Source: an uncultured Tateyamaria sp.
GTDB taxonomy: Bacteria; Pseudomonadota; Alphaproteobacteria; Rhodobacterales; Rhodobacteraceae
DNA length: 64,000 bases
Direction of reading: 5' to 3'
Assembly: GCF_947503415.1 (NCBI RefSeq)
Contig: NZ_CANNDS010000002.1
Span: 372,001 to 436,000, forward strand
Both the position numbers and the translations under genes were made by a program. Numbering within the stretch: position 1 is the stretch's first letter; each line of letters opens with the position of its first letter. This document shows positions 55,750 through 64,000 of the stretch, one piece after another. The notes under the pieces were generated by a model that searched no databases, was not told where the DNA came from, and was given only the letters and a program-made list of their open reading frames with translations.

Positions 55750-57878
55750 CAGTTTGCCCCTCCGGAAAGCGTCATCCATGTGACCAGAACCGCGATCCCG
55801 ATCACCATGGCGAAGGCATAGGTAAAGATGTAGCCGGACTGCGCACGGCCCGCGAGGCGCGTGATGAAGGGCACGATGCCCATCGACACGCCATTGATGG
55901 TTCCGTCAATGACGTTGCCGTCGCCCTTCTTCCACAGCTTCTTGCCAATCCACATGGCGGGCTGAACAAAGATGGCGTTGTACAGCTCGTCAAAATACCA
56001 CTTGTTCTTGAGGAAGAGATACAGCGGGCGCTGGTTCTCGGCCAACCGTTTGGGCAGTTCGGGGTTCTTGATGTAGAACCAGTAGGCCATCAGGAAGCCA
56101 ATCAGCATCGCCGCGAAAGGCGAAGTTTTCACCCAATACGGCACTTTGTGGGCGTCATCGAGGACGGTGTTGCCCTCACCGATATAGATCGCACCCTCAC
56201 CCGGTTTACCGGCAAACGCGTAGTGATGTTCGCCCTCTTTGCCGTGATCGTCCGCCTTGGCCTCACCATGATCATCGTCGGCATGATCATCGCCATGGCT
56301 TTCGTCGCCATGCGCTTCGGCAGCATCCGCATAAGGGATGCCGTAGAACGTCGCGACCTTGTCGGTGTGCCCAAAGAACGACCCGTACCAGACCATGCCC
56401 GCAAAAATCGCGCCAAGGCTCAGGACCCCCAGCGGTATGATCATCGTCATCGGGCTTTCACGGGCGTGATCATGCGTGTGCTTGTCGCCGCGCGCCTCGC
56501 CATAGAAGGTCAGGAACATCAGCCGCCACGAGTAGAAGCTGGTGAACAGCGCCGCGATGACCAAAGCCCAGAAACTGAAGCCCGTGCCCGCGGCATAGGC
56601 GCTTTCTACAATGGCATCCTTGGACTGGAAGCCCGCGAACCCGATGGGGATTTCACCCAGCGTGAAGATCCAAACCGGAATGCCCACACCCGTGATGGCC
56701 AGCGTACCGATCATCATCGCCCAGAACGTGTAGGGGATCTTTTTACGCAAGGCACCGTAGTTCATCATGTCCTGTTCGTGGTGCATCGCATGGATGACCG
56801 AGCCTGCACCAAGGAACAGCATCGCCTTGAAGAAGGCGTGTGTCAGCAGGTGGAACATGGCCGCCGAGTACATGCCAACGCCAGCGGCGACGAACATGTA
56901 ACCAAGCTGCGAACAGGTCGAATAGGCGATCACACGCTTGATATCGGTCTGCACCAGACCCACGGTCGCGGCAAAGAACGCGGTCGCGGCACCCAAAAAG
57001 GTGACAAAGGCCATCGCCTCGGGGGCAAACTCCATCAGCGGCGACATGCGGCACACAAGGAAGACACCCGCCGTCACCATGGTCGCCGCGTGGATCAGTG
57101 CCGACACCGGCGTCGGGCCTTCCATCGCGTCGGGCAGCCACGTGTGCAGGAACAGTTGTGCCGATTTGCCCATTGCGCCGATGAACAGCAGGAAGGCGAT
57201 CAGGTTGGCCGCATTCCACTCTGTCCACAGGAAGGTCAGCTGCGTTTCAGCAAGCGTGGGGGCGGCTGCAAAGATGTCGTCAAACTTGATCGAGTCAACG
57301 AGGAAGAACAGGCCGAAGATACCAAGCGCAAAACCGAAATCACCAACGCGGTTGACGACAAACGCCTTGATGGCAGCGGCATTGGCCGACGGCTTGCGGT
57401 AGTAGAAGCCGATCAGCAGGTAAGACGCGACGCCAACGCCTTCCCAGCCAAAGAACATCTGCACAAGGTTGTCCGCCGTCACCAGCATCAACATCGCGAA
57501 GGTGAAGAAGGACAGGTACGCAAAGAAGCGCGGCTTGTAGCTTTCGCCCTCTTTCCACTGCGGATCATGGTCCATGTAGCCAAAGGAATACAGGTGCACG
57601 AGGCTGGACACAGTGGTGATCACGATCAGCATGATCGCGGTCAGACGGTCCAGACGGATGGCCCAATCGGTACTGAGAGACCCGCTCTCGATCCAGCGCA
57701 GGATCTGAATGCTTTCGGTCGTGCCGTCAAAGGTCAGAAACACGACCCACGACAGGATCGCGCTCAGGAACAGCAGGCCCGTGGCGATCCAGCAGGCCGC
57801 AGCCTCACCAAAGACACGCCAGCCGAACCCGCACAGCAGCGCGCCAACCAGAGGGGCAAAGAGGATGATGGTTTCCAC
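55749..57878 (-). CDS. nuoL: NADH-quinone oxidoreductase subunit L (with His-rich segment)
   Basis: A 709-residue ND5-like subunit with the long lateral helix expected at the C-terminus. It carries an extra charged, His-rich stretch at about residues 517-552 ([19 protein letters not shown]) between membrane helices, which could bind metal. Motifs such as [11 protein letters not shown] and [20 protein letters not shown] are normal. Confidence 0.95.
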   Translation of the reverse strand: METIILFAPLVGALLCGFGWRVFGEAAACWIATGLLFLSAILSWVVFLTFDGTTESIQILRWIESGSLSTDWAIRLDRLTAIMLIVITTVSSLVHLYSFGYMDHDPQWKEGESYKPRFFAYLSFFTFAMLMLVTADNLVQMFFGWEGVGVASYLLIGFYYRKPSANAAAIKAFVVNRVGDFGFALGIFGLFFLVDSIKFDDIFAAAPTLAETQLTFLWTEWNAANLIAFLLFIGAMGKSAQLFLHTWLPDAMEGPTPVSALIHAATMVTAGVFLVCRMSPLMEFAPEAMAFVTFLGAATAFFAATVGLVQTDIKRVIAYSTCSQLGYMFVAAGVGMYSAAMFHLLTHAFFKAMLFLGAGSVIHAMHHEQDMMNYGALRKKIPYTFWAMMIGTLAITGVGIPVWIFTLGEIPIGFAGFQSKDAIVESAYAAGTGFSFWALVIAALFTSFYSWRLMFLTFYGEARGDKHTHDHARESPMTMIIPLGVLSLGAIFAGMVWYGSFFGHTDKVATFYGIPYADAAEAHGDESHGDDHADDDHGEAKADDHGKEGEHHYAFAGKPGEGAIYIGEGNTVLDDAHKVPYWVKTSPFAAMLIGFLMAYWFYIKNPELPKRLAENQRPLYLFLKNKWYFDELYNAIFVQPAMWIGKKLWKKGDGNVIDGTINGVSMGIVPFITRLAGRAQSGYIFTYAFAMVIGIAVLVTWMTLSGGAN

Positions 57879-57881
57879 GTC

Positions 57882-58286
57882 TTAAGTCTCCTTGCACACG
57901 CAGCCATCACGCCGAAGCGAAACAACGTCTGCCGTATAGTTCTGGTCACGCAAATGAGCGGCCACGTCATCGAAAGTGAACACGGTTTCGCTTGCAAAAA
58001 TGCGTTCGATCTCGCCGAAGGCGTGGCCGGTACGCTCACTCAGTTCTGTAGCTTGGACGTTGATCATCTCGTTGCCAGAGCAATGCGCGAGAACAACGCG
58101 TTGCTCTTCGTGCGCGAGGTAAGCTGAAAGATGCTCATCAAGGTCCCATGCGACCGAGTACAGCGTGCCATCCGAAGATGCGCAGTCCATTGGTATGGAA
58201 GCCCAACCAAAACTCGTAGACACAGCAAGCGAGAAAATAAACCCGAAGGCCGCAACAGATCGAAGTGGGATATTCACTACAATCAT
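57882..58286 (-). CDS. Exported protein in nuo operon (between nuoK and nuoL)
   Basis: A 134-residue protein with a signal peptide ([20 protein letters not shown]) and four cysteines in the mature part ([19 protein letters not shown]). No family recognised. The start ATG at 58286 is inside the nuoK stop (ATGA), so it is made together with complex I. It may act in periplasmic assembly. Confidence 0.7.
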   Translation of the reverse strand: MIVVNIPLRSVAAFGFIFSLAVSTSFGWASIPMDCASSDGTLYSVAWDLDEHLSAYLAHEEQRVVLAHCSGNEMINVQATELSERTGHAFGEIERIFASETVFTFDDVAAHLRDQNYTADVVSLRRDGCVCKET

Positions 58287-58588
58287 CCCTTCATCACGTT
58301 GACGTCTTCGACGGCGATGGTACCGCGGTTGCGGAAGAAACAGACCAGAATGGCCAGACCAATGGCCGCCTCGGCAGCGGCAACGGTCAGGACAAACAGC
58401 GTAAACACCTGCCCCACGAGGTCATCCAGGAAGGACGAGAACGCCACAAGGTTGATGTTCACCGCCAGCAGCATCAATTCGATGCTCATCAGCAGGATGA
58501 TCACGTTCTTGCGGTTCAGGAAAAGCCCGAAGATGCCGATGACGAACAGCGTCGCCGCGACGGTCAGGTAATGCTCAAGTCCTATCAT
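58283..58588 (-). CDS. nuoK: NADH-quinone oxidoreductase subunit K
   Basis: A 101-residue ND4L-like subunit with three membrane helices and the buried glutamates ([28 protein letters not shown]). The start ATG at 58588 gives exactly the normal length; longer readings run into the upstream gene. Confidence 0.95.
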   Translation of the reverse strand: MIGLEHYLTVAATLFVIGIFGLFLNRKNVIILLMSIELMLLAVNINLVAFSSFLDDLVGQVFTLFVLTVAAAEAAIGLAILVCFFRNRGTIAVEDVNVMKG

Positions 58589-58631
58589 GTCGTCCCTCCG
58601 GGGCGTGTCCCCGCTTGTCGTCTGTTGCCAG

Positions 58632-59102
58632 TTAGCCCAGCATGAATTCTGTCTTCTCACCCCGAGCGTCGGGGTAGAGTGCGGCGCAGGCGCAAGGCTC
58701 TGCATCCAGTGTGGTGATCTCGACATCCCGCGCGATGCCGTCCAGATCGGCGGCCATGCGGTCGAATGTGGCAAAGGCCCGCGCGCCGTTCTCATGACGC
58801 TCAATCACCGCCAAAGCCTTCTCAGTCCGGTCGTAGGGCAAGCGATTGCCCATATCCTCTTCCTGCGTGCGGAAAGTCAGCGCCGTACCGGGTGCACAGT
58901 CCACCAGAGTAAACGACGTCGCCGTTCCCTCCTGGCTCCACCAGTCGCGCCACATCACACGGCCTTGGCCGAGATCAATATGATCCGCTTCACCGCCATG
59001 CGAGATGTGCGTGGTCCGGTCGCAATCGGTCAGGGTCAGGGCAACAGCCTCACCCCCCATCATCGCGACAACCACAGCCAGATATGCGCACCGGGTGTTC
59101 AA
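58632..59102 (-). CDS. Exported protein in nuo operon (between nuoJ and nuoK)
   Basis: A 156-residue protein with a short signal peptide ([16 protein letters not shown]) and four cysteines in the mature part ([25 protein letters not shown]). Unknown function; two bases from the nuoJ stop. Probably a periplasmic partner in assembly or stability of complex I. Confidence 0.65.
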   Translation of the reverse strand: MNTRCAYLAVVVAMMGGEAVALTLTDCDRTTHISHGGEADHIDLGQGRVMWRDWWSQEGTATSFTLVDCAPGTALTFRTQEEDMGNRLPYDRTEKALAVIERHENGARAFATFDRMAADLDGIARDVEITTLDAEPCACAALYPDARGEKTEFMLG

Positions 59103-59104
59103 GC

Positions 59105-59707
59105 TTACAGCCCCTGCCCCGGTTTGACGTCTTTCAACTCCATCGCCAAAGCCGGGTCGCGCATCATCTGGGCAACCACATCCTGACGCTTCACATCCGA
59201 GCGATGGCGCAGCGTCAGTACGATGGCACCGACCATCGCGACCAGCAGGATAAGACCTGAGAGCTGGAACAGCAGGAAATACTGGTCGTAGAGGATCAGG
59301 CCCAAGGCTTCGGTATTGTGCCGATCCACGGGTGTCACCTGCGCGCGCAGCCCTTCAGCGGCTGCGTTCGATTCCCACGCGCCAAAGGCCATCACGAACT
59401 GCATCAGGATCACGACAGCGATGAGCAAGGCAAGCGGCATGTATTTTGCCATCTCCGCCTTCAGCTCGGCAAAGTCCACGTCCAGCATCATCACCACGAA
59501 CAGGAACAGCACCGCAACCGCACCCACATAGACGATGATCAGCAGCATCGCCACAAACTCGGCCCCAAGCAGCACGAACAGGCCCGCTGCACTCAGGAAG
59601 GACAGGATCAACCACAGGACTGAATGGACCGGGTTGCGGCTGATCACGGTGAACAAGCCTCCGGTGATCACGCTGATCGCAAAGAGATAGAAGGCAAATA
59701 CGGTCAT
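59105..59707 (-). CDS. nuoJ: NADH-quinone oxidoreductase subunit J
   Basis: A 200-residue ND6-like membrane subunit with five helices and the conserved [30 protein letters not shown] region. It ends in a short cytoplasmic tail. The start ATG at 59707 lies in the stop of the CMD-type gene (ATGA). Confidence 0.95.
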   Translation of the reverse strand: MTVFAFYLFAISVITGGLFTVISRNPVHSVLWLILSFLSAAGLFVLLGAEFVAMLLIIVYVGAVAVLFLFVVMMLDVDFAELKAEMAKYMPLALLIAVVILMQFVMAFGAWESNAAAEGLRAQVTPVDRHNTEALGLILYDQYFLLFQLSGLILLVAMVGAIVLTLRHRSDVKRQDVVAQMMRDPALAMELKDVKPGQGL

Positions 59708-60123
59708 GTCTCGTCCTCGTCATCGCCCATGACTTCCTGCGCCAATCCCATGGCACGGGTCATGGCGGGCACGCCAGCGAACATCGCCATCATGCCCAAA
59801 GTCTCGGAAATCTGTTGGTCCGTGGCGCCGGCCTCGCGCGCATGACGCACGGTCTGGCGGATGGCGCTGTCGGCCTGCGCGCCCTGCATGGTCAACCCGG
59901 CAAGGGTGATCAAAAGGCGCGTCTTGGCATCAAGCCCATTCTCGTTGAACGCATTGCCGAACCACGTCTCCATCACGTCCTTGGGCATTGTGGGCCACAA
60001 GGTCTCGAACATCTTGGGATCAAACCCCTTCGACGGGTCGAACGCCGCCATTTGCGGAAAAGCTTTGGTCATCTCCTGCATCTGGGCAAGCATCGCGGCA
60101 AAGGGGTTCTTTTCGTCGCTCAT
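59704..60123 (-). CDS. Carboxymuconolactone-decarboxylase-like protein in nuo operon
   Basis: A 139-residue helical protein with the CMD/AhpD-like segment [38 protein letters not shown]. It lacks the CxxC of AhpD, so a peroxidase role is unlikely. It overlaps both nuoI (ATGA) and nuoJ (ATGA). Possibly an assembly factor. Confidence 0.75.
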   Translation of the reverse strand: MSDEKNPFAAMLAQMQEMTKAFPQMAAFDPSKGFDPKMFETLWPTMPKDVMETWFGNAFNENGLDAKTRLLITLAGLTMQGAQADSAIRQTVRHAREAGATDQQISETLGMMAMFAGVPAMTRAMGLAQEVMGDDEDET

Positions 60124-60614
60124 CTGTAGGGCGCATCCAGCTCAAGGTTGCGCGCAATCTCGGCTTCCCAGCGTTCACCGTTGGCCAGCAACTTGTCCTT
60201 GTCGTAGTACAGCTCTTCCCGCGTCTCGGTGCTGAATTCGAAATTCGGACCCTCGACAATGGCATCCACCGGGCAGGCCTCCTGACAGAAGCCGCAATAG
60301 ATGCACTTGGTCATGTCGATGTCATAACGGGTGGTGCGGCGGCTGCCATCCTCGCGCGGTTCGGCATCAATGGTGATGGCTTGCGCCGGGCAAATCGCTT
60401 CGCACAGCTTGCAGGCGATGCAACGCTCTTCCCCGTTGGGATACCGGCGCAGGGCGTGTTCACCGCGAAAGCGCGGGCTGAGCGGACCCTTTTCATGTGG
60501 ATAGTTCAGCGTCGCCTTGGGAGCGAAGAAATACTTCAGGCCCAACTTCATCCCGACCCAGAAATCCTGCAGCAGGAAGTATTTGGCGGCGCGGCCGTAG
60601 TCGATCTGCGTCAT
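60120..60614 (-). CDS. nuoI: NADH-quinone oxidoreductase subunit I
   Basis: A 164-residue subunit with two [4Fe-4S] motifs ([12 protein letters not shown] and [12 protein letters not shown]), carrying electrons to quinone. Start ATG 60614 follows AGGGAGACTAGCA. Confidence 0.97.
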   Translation of the reverse strand: MTQIDYGRAAKYFLLQDFWVGMKLGLKYFFAPKATLNYPHEKGPLSPRFRGEHALRRYPNGEERCIACKLCEAICPAQAITIDAEPREDGSRRTTRYDIDMTKCIYCGFCQEACPVDAIVEGPNFEFSTETREELYYDKDKLLANGERWEAEIARNLELDAPYR

Positions 60615-60616
60615 TG

Positions 60617-60811
60617 CTAGTCTCCCTGTGTTCCGTCGTTGAGGTGCATGTACGCCCAAGCCTTGAGGGCCGAGACGACCTCGCCCTGATCGGAGGACGT
60701 AAATGTTTGTTCGCTGTCGAGCGTTCCAATGGCAAATTCCGAACTCAGGAATGATACAAGGTCATCCAGATGCCGTTCGGGCGCTTCGTTGATGGCAGCA
60801 GCCAGTCCCAT
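60617..60811 (-). CDS. Small acidic protein between nuoH and nuoI
   Basis: A 64-residue acidic protein ([19 protein letters not shown]...), one base after the nuoH stop and two bases before nuoI. GGGGGG precedes ATG 60811 at six bases, so it is well placed for translation. Function unknown. Confidence 0.6.
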   Translation of the reverse strand: MGLAAAINEAPERHLDDLVSFLSSEFAIGTLDSEQTFTSSDQGEVVSALKAWAYMHLNDGTQGD

Positions 60812-60812
60812 A

Positions 60813-61850
60813 TCAGCCCCCCACGGCCCAGCGGGCATAGATGCCCCAGAACCAGTCGAACTTGGCGGCGAAGGCCACGAACACGACCCAGACGAGGCTG
60901 AACGGCAGGAACACTTTCCAACCCAATCGCATCAGCTGGTCATAGCGGTAGCGGGGCGTGATCGCCTTCACCATGGCAAAGAGGAAGAAGAAGAACGCCA
61001 TCTTCGCCACCATCCACAACACGCCATCAGGCAGGCCGGGAATGGGCGACAGCCAGCCACCGAAGAACAGCAGCGACATCAGCGCGCACATCAGGAAGAT
61101 CGCGATATATTCACCGGCCATGAACAGCAGGAAAGGCGTGGACGAATATTCCACCTGATAGCCCGCCACCAGTTCGGATTCAGCTTCGGGAAGGTCAAAA
61201 GGCGGGCGGTTCGTTTCGGCCAGGGCACTGATAAAGAACAGGAACACCATGGGCAGGTGCGGCAGCCAATACCAGCCAAAGAAGCCGTACCCGGTGTCTT
61301 GGGCGTTCACGATGGCACCAAAGTTCAGCGACCCGGTGGACAGGATCACACCGATGATGATCAGGCCGATGCTGACCTCATAGGAAATCATCTGCGCCGC
61401 CGACCGTAGTGAGCCAAGGAACGGGTATTTCGAGTTCGACGCCCAACCGCCAATGATCACGCCGTAAACCTCAAGTGATGAGATGGCGAAGACATAGAGG
61501 ATAGCCACGTTGATGTCCGACAGCACCCAGCCTTCATTGAACGGGATCACGGCCCAGGCCACCATCGCCAGCACAAAGCTGGTCATGGGGGCGAGCATGA
61601 ACAGGGTCTTGTCGGCCCCGGCAGGCACAACAACCTCTTTCACCACGTATTTAAGGGCGTCAGCAACGGTCTGCAGCAGGCCATACGCGCCCACCACATT
61701 GGGCCCGCGCCGCATCTGAACCGCGGCCCAGATCTTACGGTCGCCATAGACCAGAAACAGGAGGCTGATCATGACAAACGCCACGACAGCCAACACCTGG
61801 GCCAGGATCAGGACGGCGATGCCGCCAGGAGTGGTAAAGAAATCAGCCAT
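60813..61850 (-). CDS. nuoH: NADH-quinone oxidoreductase subunit H
   Basis: A 345-residue ND1-like subunit with eight helices. It forms the quinone chamber, with the [11 protein letters not shown] loop, [10 protein letters not shown] and [22 protein letters not shown]. Standard length. Confidence 0.96.
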   Translation of the reverse strand: MADFFTTPGGIAVLILAQVLAVVAFVMISLLFLVYGDRKIWAAVQMRRGPNVVGAYGLLQTVADALKYVVKEVVVPAGADKTLFMLAPMTSFVLAMVAWAVIPFNEGWVLSDINVAILYVFAISSLEVYGVIIGGWASNSKYPFLGSLRSAAQMISYEVSIGLIIIGVILSTGSLNFGAIVNAQDTGYGFFGWYWLPHLPMVFLFFISALAETNRPPFDLPEAESELVAGYQVEYSSTPFLLFMAGEYIAIFLMCALMSLLFFGGWLSPIPGLPDGVLWMVAKMAFFFFLFAMVKAITPRYRYDQLMRLGWKVFLPFSLVWVVFVAFAAKFDWFWGIYARWAVGG

Positions 61851-61856
61851 CAGTCC

Positions 61857-62237
61857 TCACACCGTCGGTATTCCCTTTTCCGCGCAGGCTGCGGCCACGA
61901 CTTCGGCGTCGATGGTCTTGATCCCCCGCGGCAGGGCTGGCGAGATGGTGTAAACAGCATCCGCTCTCCACACGCCACCCTCTTCATTCACATTCGTGCG
62001 CAAATGACGCGCAAAACCCCACCCTCGGATCAACGTATATCCGGCGGCGGCACATTCGGCATAGTTGGACACGTCCTGCGCGCTTAACGCATTGGTCATT
62101 TCAACGTCAAACTGCACCAGATCCTCGGCAAGCAACTGTGTCTCCACGCCCCGATAGTCCGGGATGAATTGCTCTGCCGTCGGCACAGGCTCACAGGCCG
62201 CAAGCGGCAACGCCGTTATGATCCAGGCAGCTTTCAT
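61857..62237 (-). CDS. Putative lipoprotein in nuo operon (between nuoG and nuoH)
   Basis: A 126-residue protein with lipobox LAAC (Cys15) after a short hydrophobic start. The mature part has two more cysteines. No family recognised. The start overlaps the nuoG stop (ATGA), with nuoH six bases further on. Probably an accessory or assembly factor on the periplasmic side. Confidence 0.65.
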   Translation of the reverse strand: MKAAWIITALPLAACEPVPTAEQFIPDYRGVETQLLAEDLVQFDVEMTNALSAQDVSNYAECAAAGYTLIRGWGFARHLRTNVNEEGGVWRADAVYTISPALPRGIKTIDAEVVAAACAEKGIPTV

Positions 62238-64000
62238 TCAGCGGCCAGAGCCTGCGATTTGCGCGCCTTGGCGTTTGCGCTGAGTTCGGCCATCAGCTGA
62301 CTGGCCCGCGCAATCGGGTTGGTCAGGTAGAAGTCGCTGACGGGGGATGTGAAATCGCCCGTGCCCAAATCACCTGCTTCAAGTGGCTCACCGGTGTTTT
62401 CGGCAACCACGTCAATGTCACCCAAGTGCGGGTGCGCCTTGACCAGATCAGCGCGCAATGCGGCCAGGCTGTCAAAAGGCAGAACCGCCTCCAACTCACC
62501 GGACAAGGCGCGCAGAATGGCCCAGTTTTCCTTGGCCTCTCCGGGCGCAAAACTGGCGCGTTGAGCCAGTTGTGGACGTCCTTCGGTGTTCACGAACAGC
62601 CCACCCTCTTCGGTATAGGCCGCCCCCGGCAGGATTACGTCCGCACGGTGCGCGCCACGATCGCCATGGCTGCCCTGATAGATGACAAAGGCGCCCTCGC
62701 CGATCTCGATCTCGTCCGCTCCAAGGTTATAGATAACGTCAGCCCCATCCACAGCCATCATGCCGTCAGGGTTGGTCGCGCCCACATCCATCGCACCGAC
62801 ACGTGCCGCTGCATTGTGCAAGACCATGAACTTGGATTCTCCCGCCTCAGCCGTTGCTTTGGCCGTGGCCAGAACGGCAGCACCGTCTTCGCCTTGCAGC
62901 GCACCCTGACCAACGATCATCACCCCGGCCACACCGTGCTTGTCCGAATGATCCATCTTGGACAAGTTGGCGAGCATCTCGCGCCCCGTGCCCAGGTGGA
63001 TGTAGTCGTAAGTCAGGTCAACCGCCTCACCGATCAATGCAACCTTCGCGCCGCGCAACCACGCTTTGCGAATCCGAGCGTTCAACACTGGCGCTTCGAT
63101 ACGTGGATTGGTCCCGATCAGCAGGATCATTTCGGCAGTATCGATGTCTTCAACTGCGGCATCGCCGACATAAGCCGCACGATTCCCGCTCGGCAGCTTG
63201 GCGCCATCGGTGCGGCATTCGACGATCCCGCCCTGCCCTTCGATCAGTTGCTTGAGGGCATAGGTCGCCTCAACCGGGGCCAAATCACCGACCAGACCGG
63301 CCAGCTTCGTGGCCCCCTTGATGGCCTCGGATGCCTTGCCAAGCGCTTCGGGCCATGTGGCCGGGCGCAGCTTGCCGTTCTCGCGGATGTAGGGCTTGTC
63401 CAGACGCTGACGGCGCAGACCATCCCAGACGAAGCGGGTCTTGTCGGAAATCCATTCTTCGTTCGTGCCGTCATGATTGAGCGGCAGGAACCGCATGACT
63501 TCGCGGCCCTTCGTATCCACCCGGATGGAAGACCCAAGCGCGTCCATCACGTCGATGCTCTCGGTCTTGGTCAACTCCCACGGACGGGCGGTGAAGGCGT
63601 AAGGCTTCGACACCAGCGCGCCCACGGGGCACAGATCAATGATATTGCCCTGCAGGTTCGAATCGAGCGATTCACCCAGATAGGACGTGATCTCGCTGTC
63701 CTCACCCCGGCCCGTCTGGCCCATCTGCGCGATGCCCGCCACCTCGGTGGTGAAGCGCACGCAACGGGTGCAAGAGATGCAGCGGGTCATGTGGGTCTCA
63801 ACCAGCGGCCCCAGATCCAAGTCATCTACGGCGCGCTTCGGTTCGCGGAAGCGGCTGAAATCCACACCATAGGCCATGGCCTGATCCTGCAAATCGCACT
63901 CGCCGCCCTGATCGCAGATCGGGCAATCGAGCGGGTGGTTGATGAGCAGGAATTCCATGACCCCCTCGCGGGCCTTCTTGACCATGGGCGAGTTTGTCTT
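62234..64000 (-). CDS. nuoG: NADH-quinone oxidoreductase subunit G (5' end outside window)
   Basis: 589 codons of the NuoG subunit are visible; the N-terminal part lies beyond the right edge. It has Fe-S cysteine sets ([21 protein letters not shown]) and a molybdopterin-oxidoreductase-like C-terminal domain ([11 protein letters not shown]). The [2Fe-2S] motif expected at the N-terminus is off-window. It is the first of the nuo genes seen here; the NADH module genes nuoA-F are probably to the right. Confidence 0.94.
   Translation of the reverse strand, partial: KTNSPMVKKAREGVMEFLLINHPLDCPICDQGGECDLQDQAMAYGVDFSRFREPKRAVDDLDLGPLVETHMTRCISCTRCVRFTTEVAGIAQMGQTGRGEDSEITSYLGESLDSNLQGNIIDLCPVGALVSKPYAFTARPWELTKTESIDVMDALGSSIRVDTKGREVMRFLPLNHDGTNEEWISDKTRFVWDGLRRQRLDKPYIRENGKLRPATWPEALGKASEAIKGATKLAGLVGDLAPVEATYALKQLIEGQGGIVECRTDGAKLPSGNRAAYVGDAAVEDIDTAEMILLIGTNPRIEAPVLNARIRKAWLRGAKVALIGEAVDLTYDYIHLGTGREMLANLSKMDHSDKHGVAGVMIVGQGALQGEDGAAVLATAKATAEAGESKFMVLHNAAARVGAMDVGATNPDGMMAVDGADVIYNLGADEIEIGEGAFVIYQGSHGDRGAHRADVILPGAAYTEEGGLFVNTEGRPQLAQRASFAPGEAKENWAILRALSGELEAVLPFDSLAALRADLVKAHPHLGDIDVVAENTGEPLEAGDLGTGDFTSPVSDFYLTNPIARASQLMAELSANAKARKSQALAAE

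Noticed and set aside
54262-55821. 519-codon open frame on the plus strand opposite nuoM
   Set aside because: Antisense shadow of nuoM with His/Gln/Arg-rich translation.
56148-58127. 659-codon open frame on the plus strand opposite nuoL
   Set aside because: Antisense shadow of a clear complex I subunit; the translation is Arg/His/Gln-rich without any motif.

Overview
The window is a 64 kb chromosomal segment of an alphaproteobacterium. It most likely comes from the Rhodobacteraceae/Roseobacter group. The evidence is the high-GC coding bias, a complex I operon interleaved with non-core genes, the dnaB-alr-mlaE-mlaF-radA-cvpA-purF run, three Hint-domain proteins, a TTAA-N7-TTAA CtrA-type site and tightly overlapping start and stop codons. 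This is inferred from gene content and protein features; no database search was run. I see no rRNA, tRNA, insertion sequence, prophage or CRISPR array.

Layout. 0-6 kb: an esterase, purL, and a leftward MoxR ATPase / P-loop kinase / VWA-protein triad. 6.2-11.9 kb: five coupled genes, namely three related glycosyltransferases (one fused to a degenerate sulfotransferase-like domain), a sulfotransferase and a FkbM methyltransferase. They look like a surface-glycan assembly and decoration unit. 12-16.6 kb: an unknown conserved gene, pyrC, pyrE and dnaB. 16.8-26 kb: an exported VWA protein, alr, an Mla-type lipid ABC transporter core, a PqiA-like protein, radA, cvpA, a Hint protein and purF. 26-32 kb: small housekeeping-type genes and then surE-pcm-nlpD, followed by a second Hint protein. 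32.2-34.7 kb: tatABC plus a DUF815 ATPase, leftward. 34.9-36 kb: an exported small protein and its adjacent WYL/YafY regulator, preceded by a perfect inverted repeat. 36-39.2 kb: a leftward operon of a Na+/solute symporter, a lone ABC ATPase and two Lin0512 paralogues. 39.2-39.4 kb: a rod-shaped RNA resembling 6S RNA. 39.5-44 kb: an AlkC-like glycosylase, an SDR, a third Hint protein, a lipoprotein and an orphan BrnA-like antitoxin. 44.1-49 kb: prfC, an unknown gene coupled to a glycosyltransferase, and a RhlE-type helicase ended by a clear hairpin. 49-64 kb: a leftward operon running nuoG(partial)-H-I-J-K-L-M-N, then birA, a DUF4375 gene, coaX and rnj.

How the genes work together. The purine (purL, purF) and pyrimidine (pyrC, pyrE) genes, dnaB and radA serve nucleotide supply and DNA maintenance. 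Complex I feeds the respiratory chain that powers the Tat and Na+/solute transporters. Alr, the Mla core, NlpD and the glycosyltransferase cluster serve the cell envelope. The least explained parts are the symporter/ABC/Lin0512 operon, the glycosyltransferase-sulfotransferase cluster, the two Hint proteins lacking the usual cysteine, the seven non-core genes inside the nuo operon, and the 6S-like RNA.
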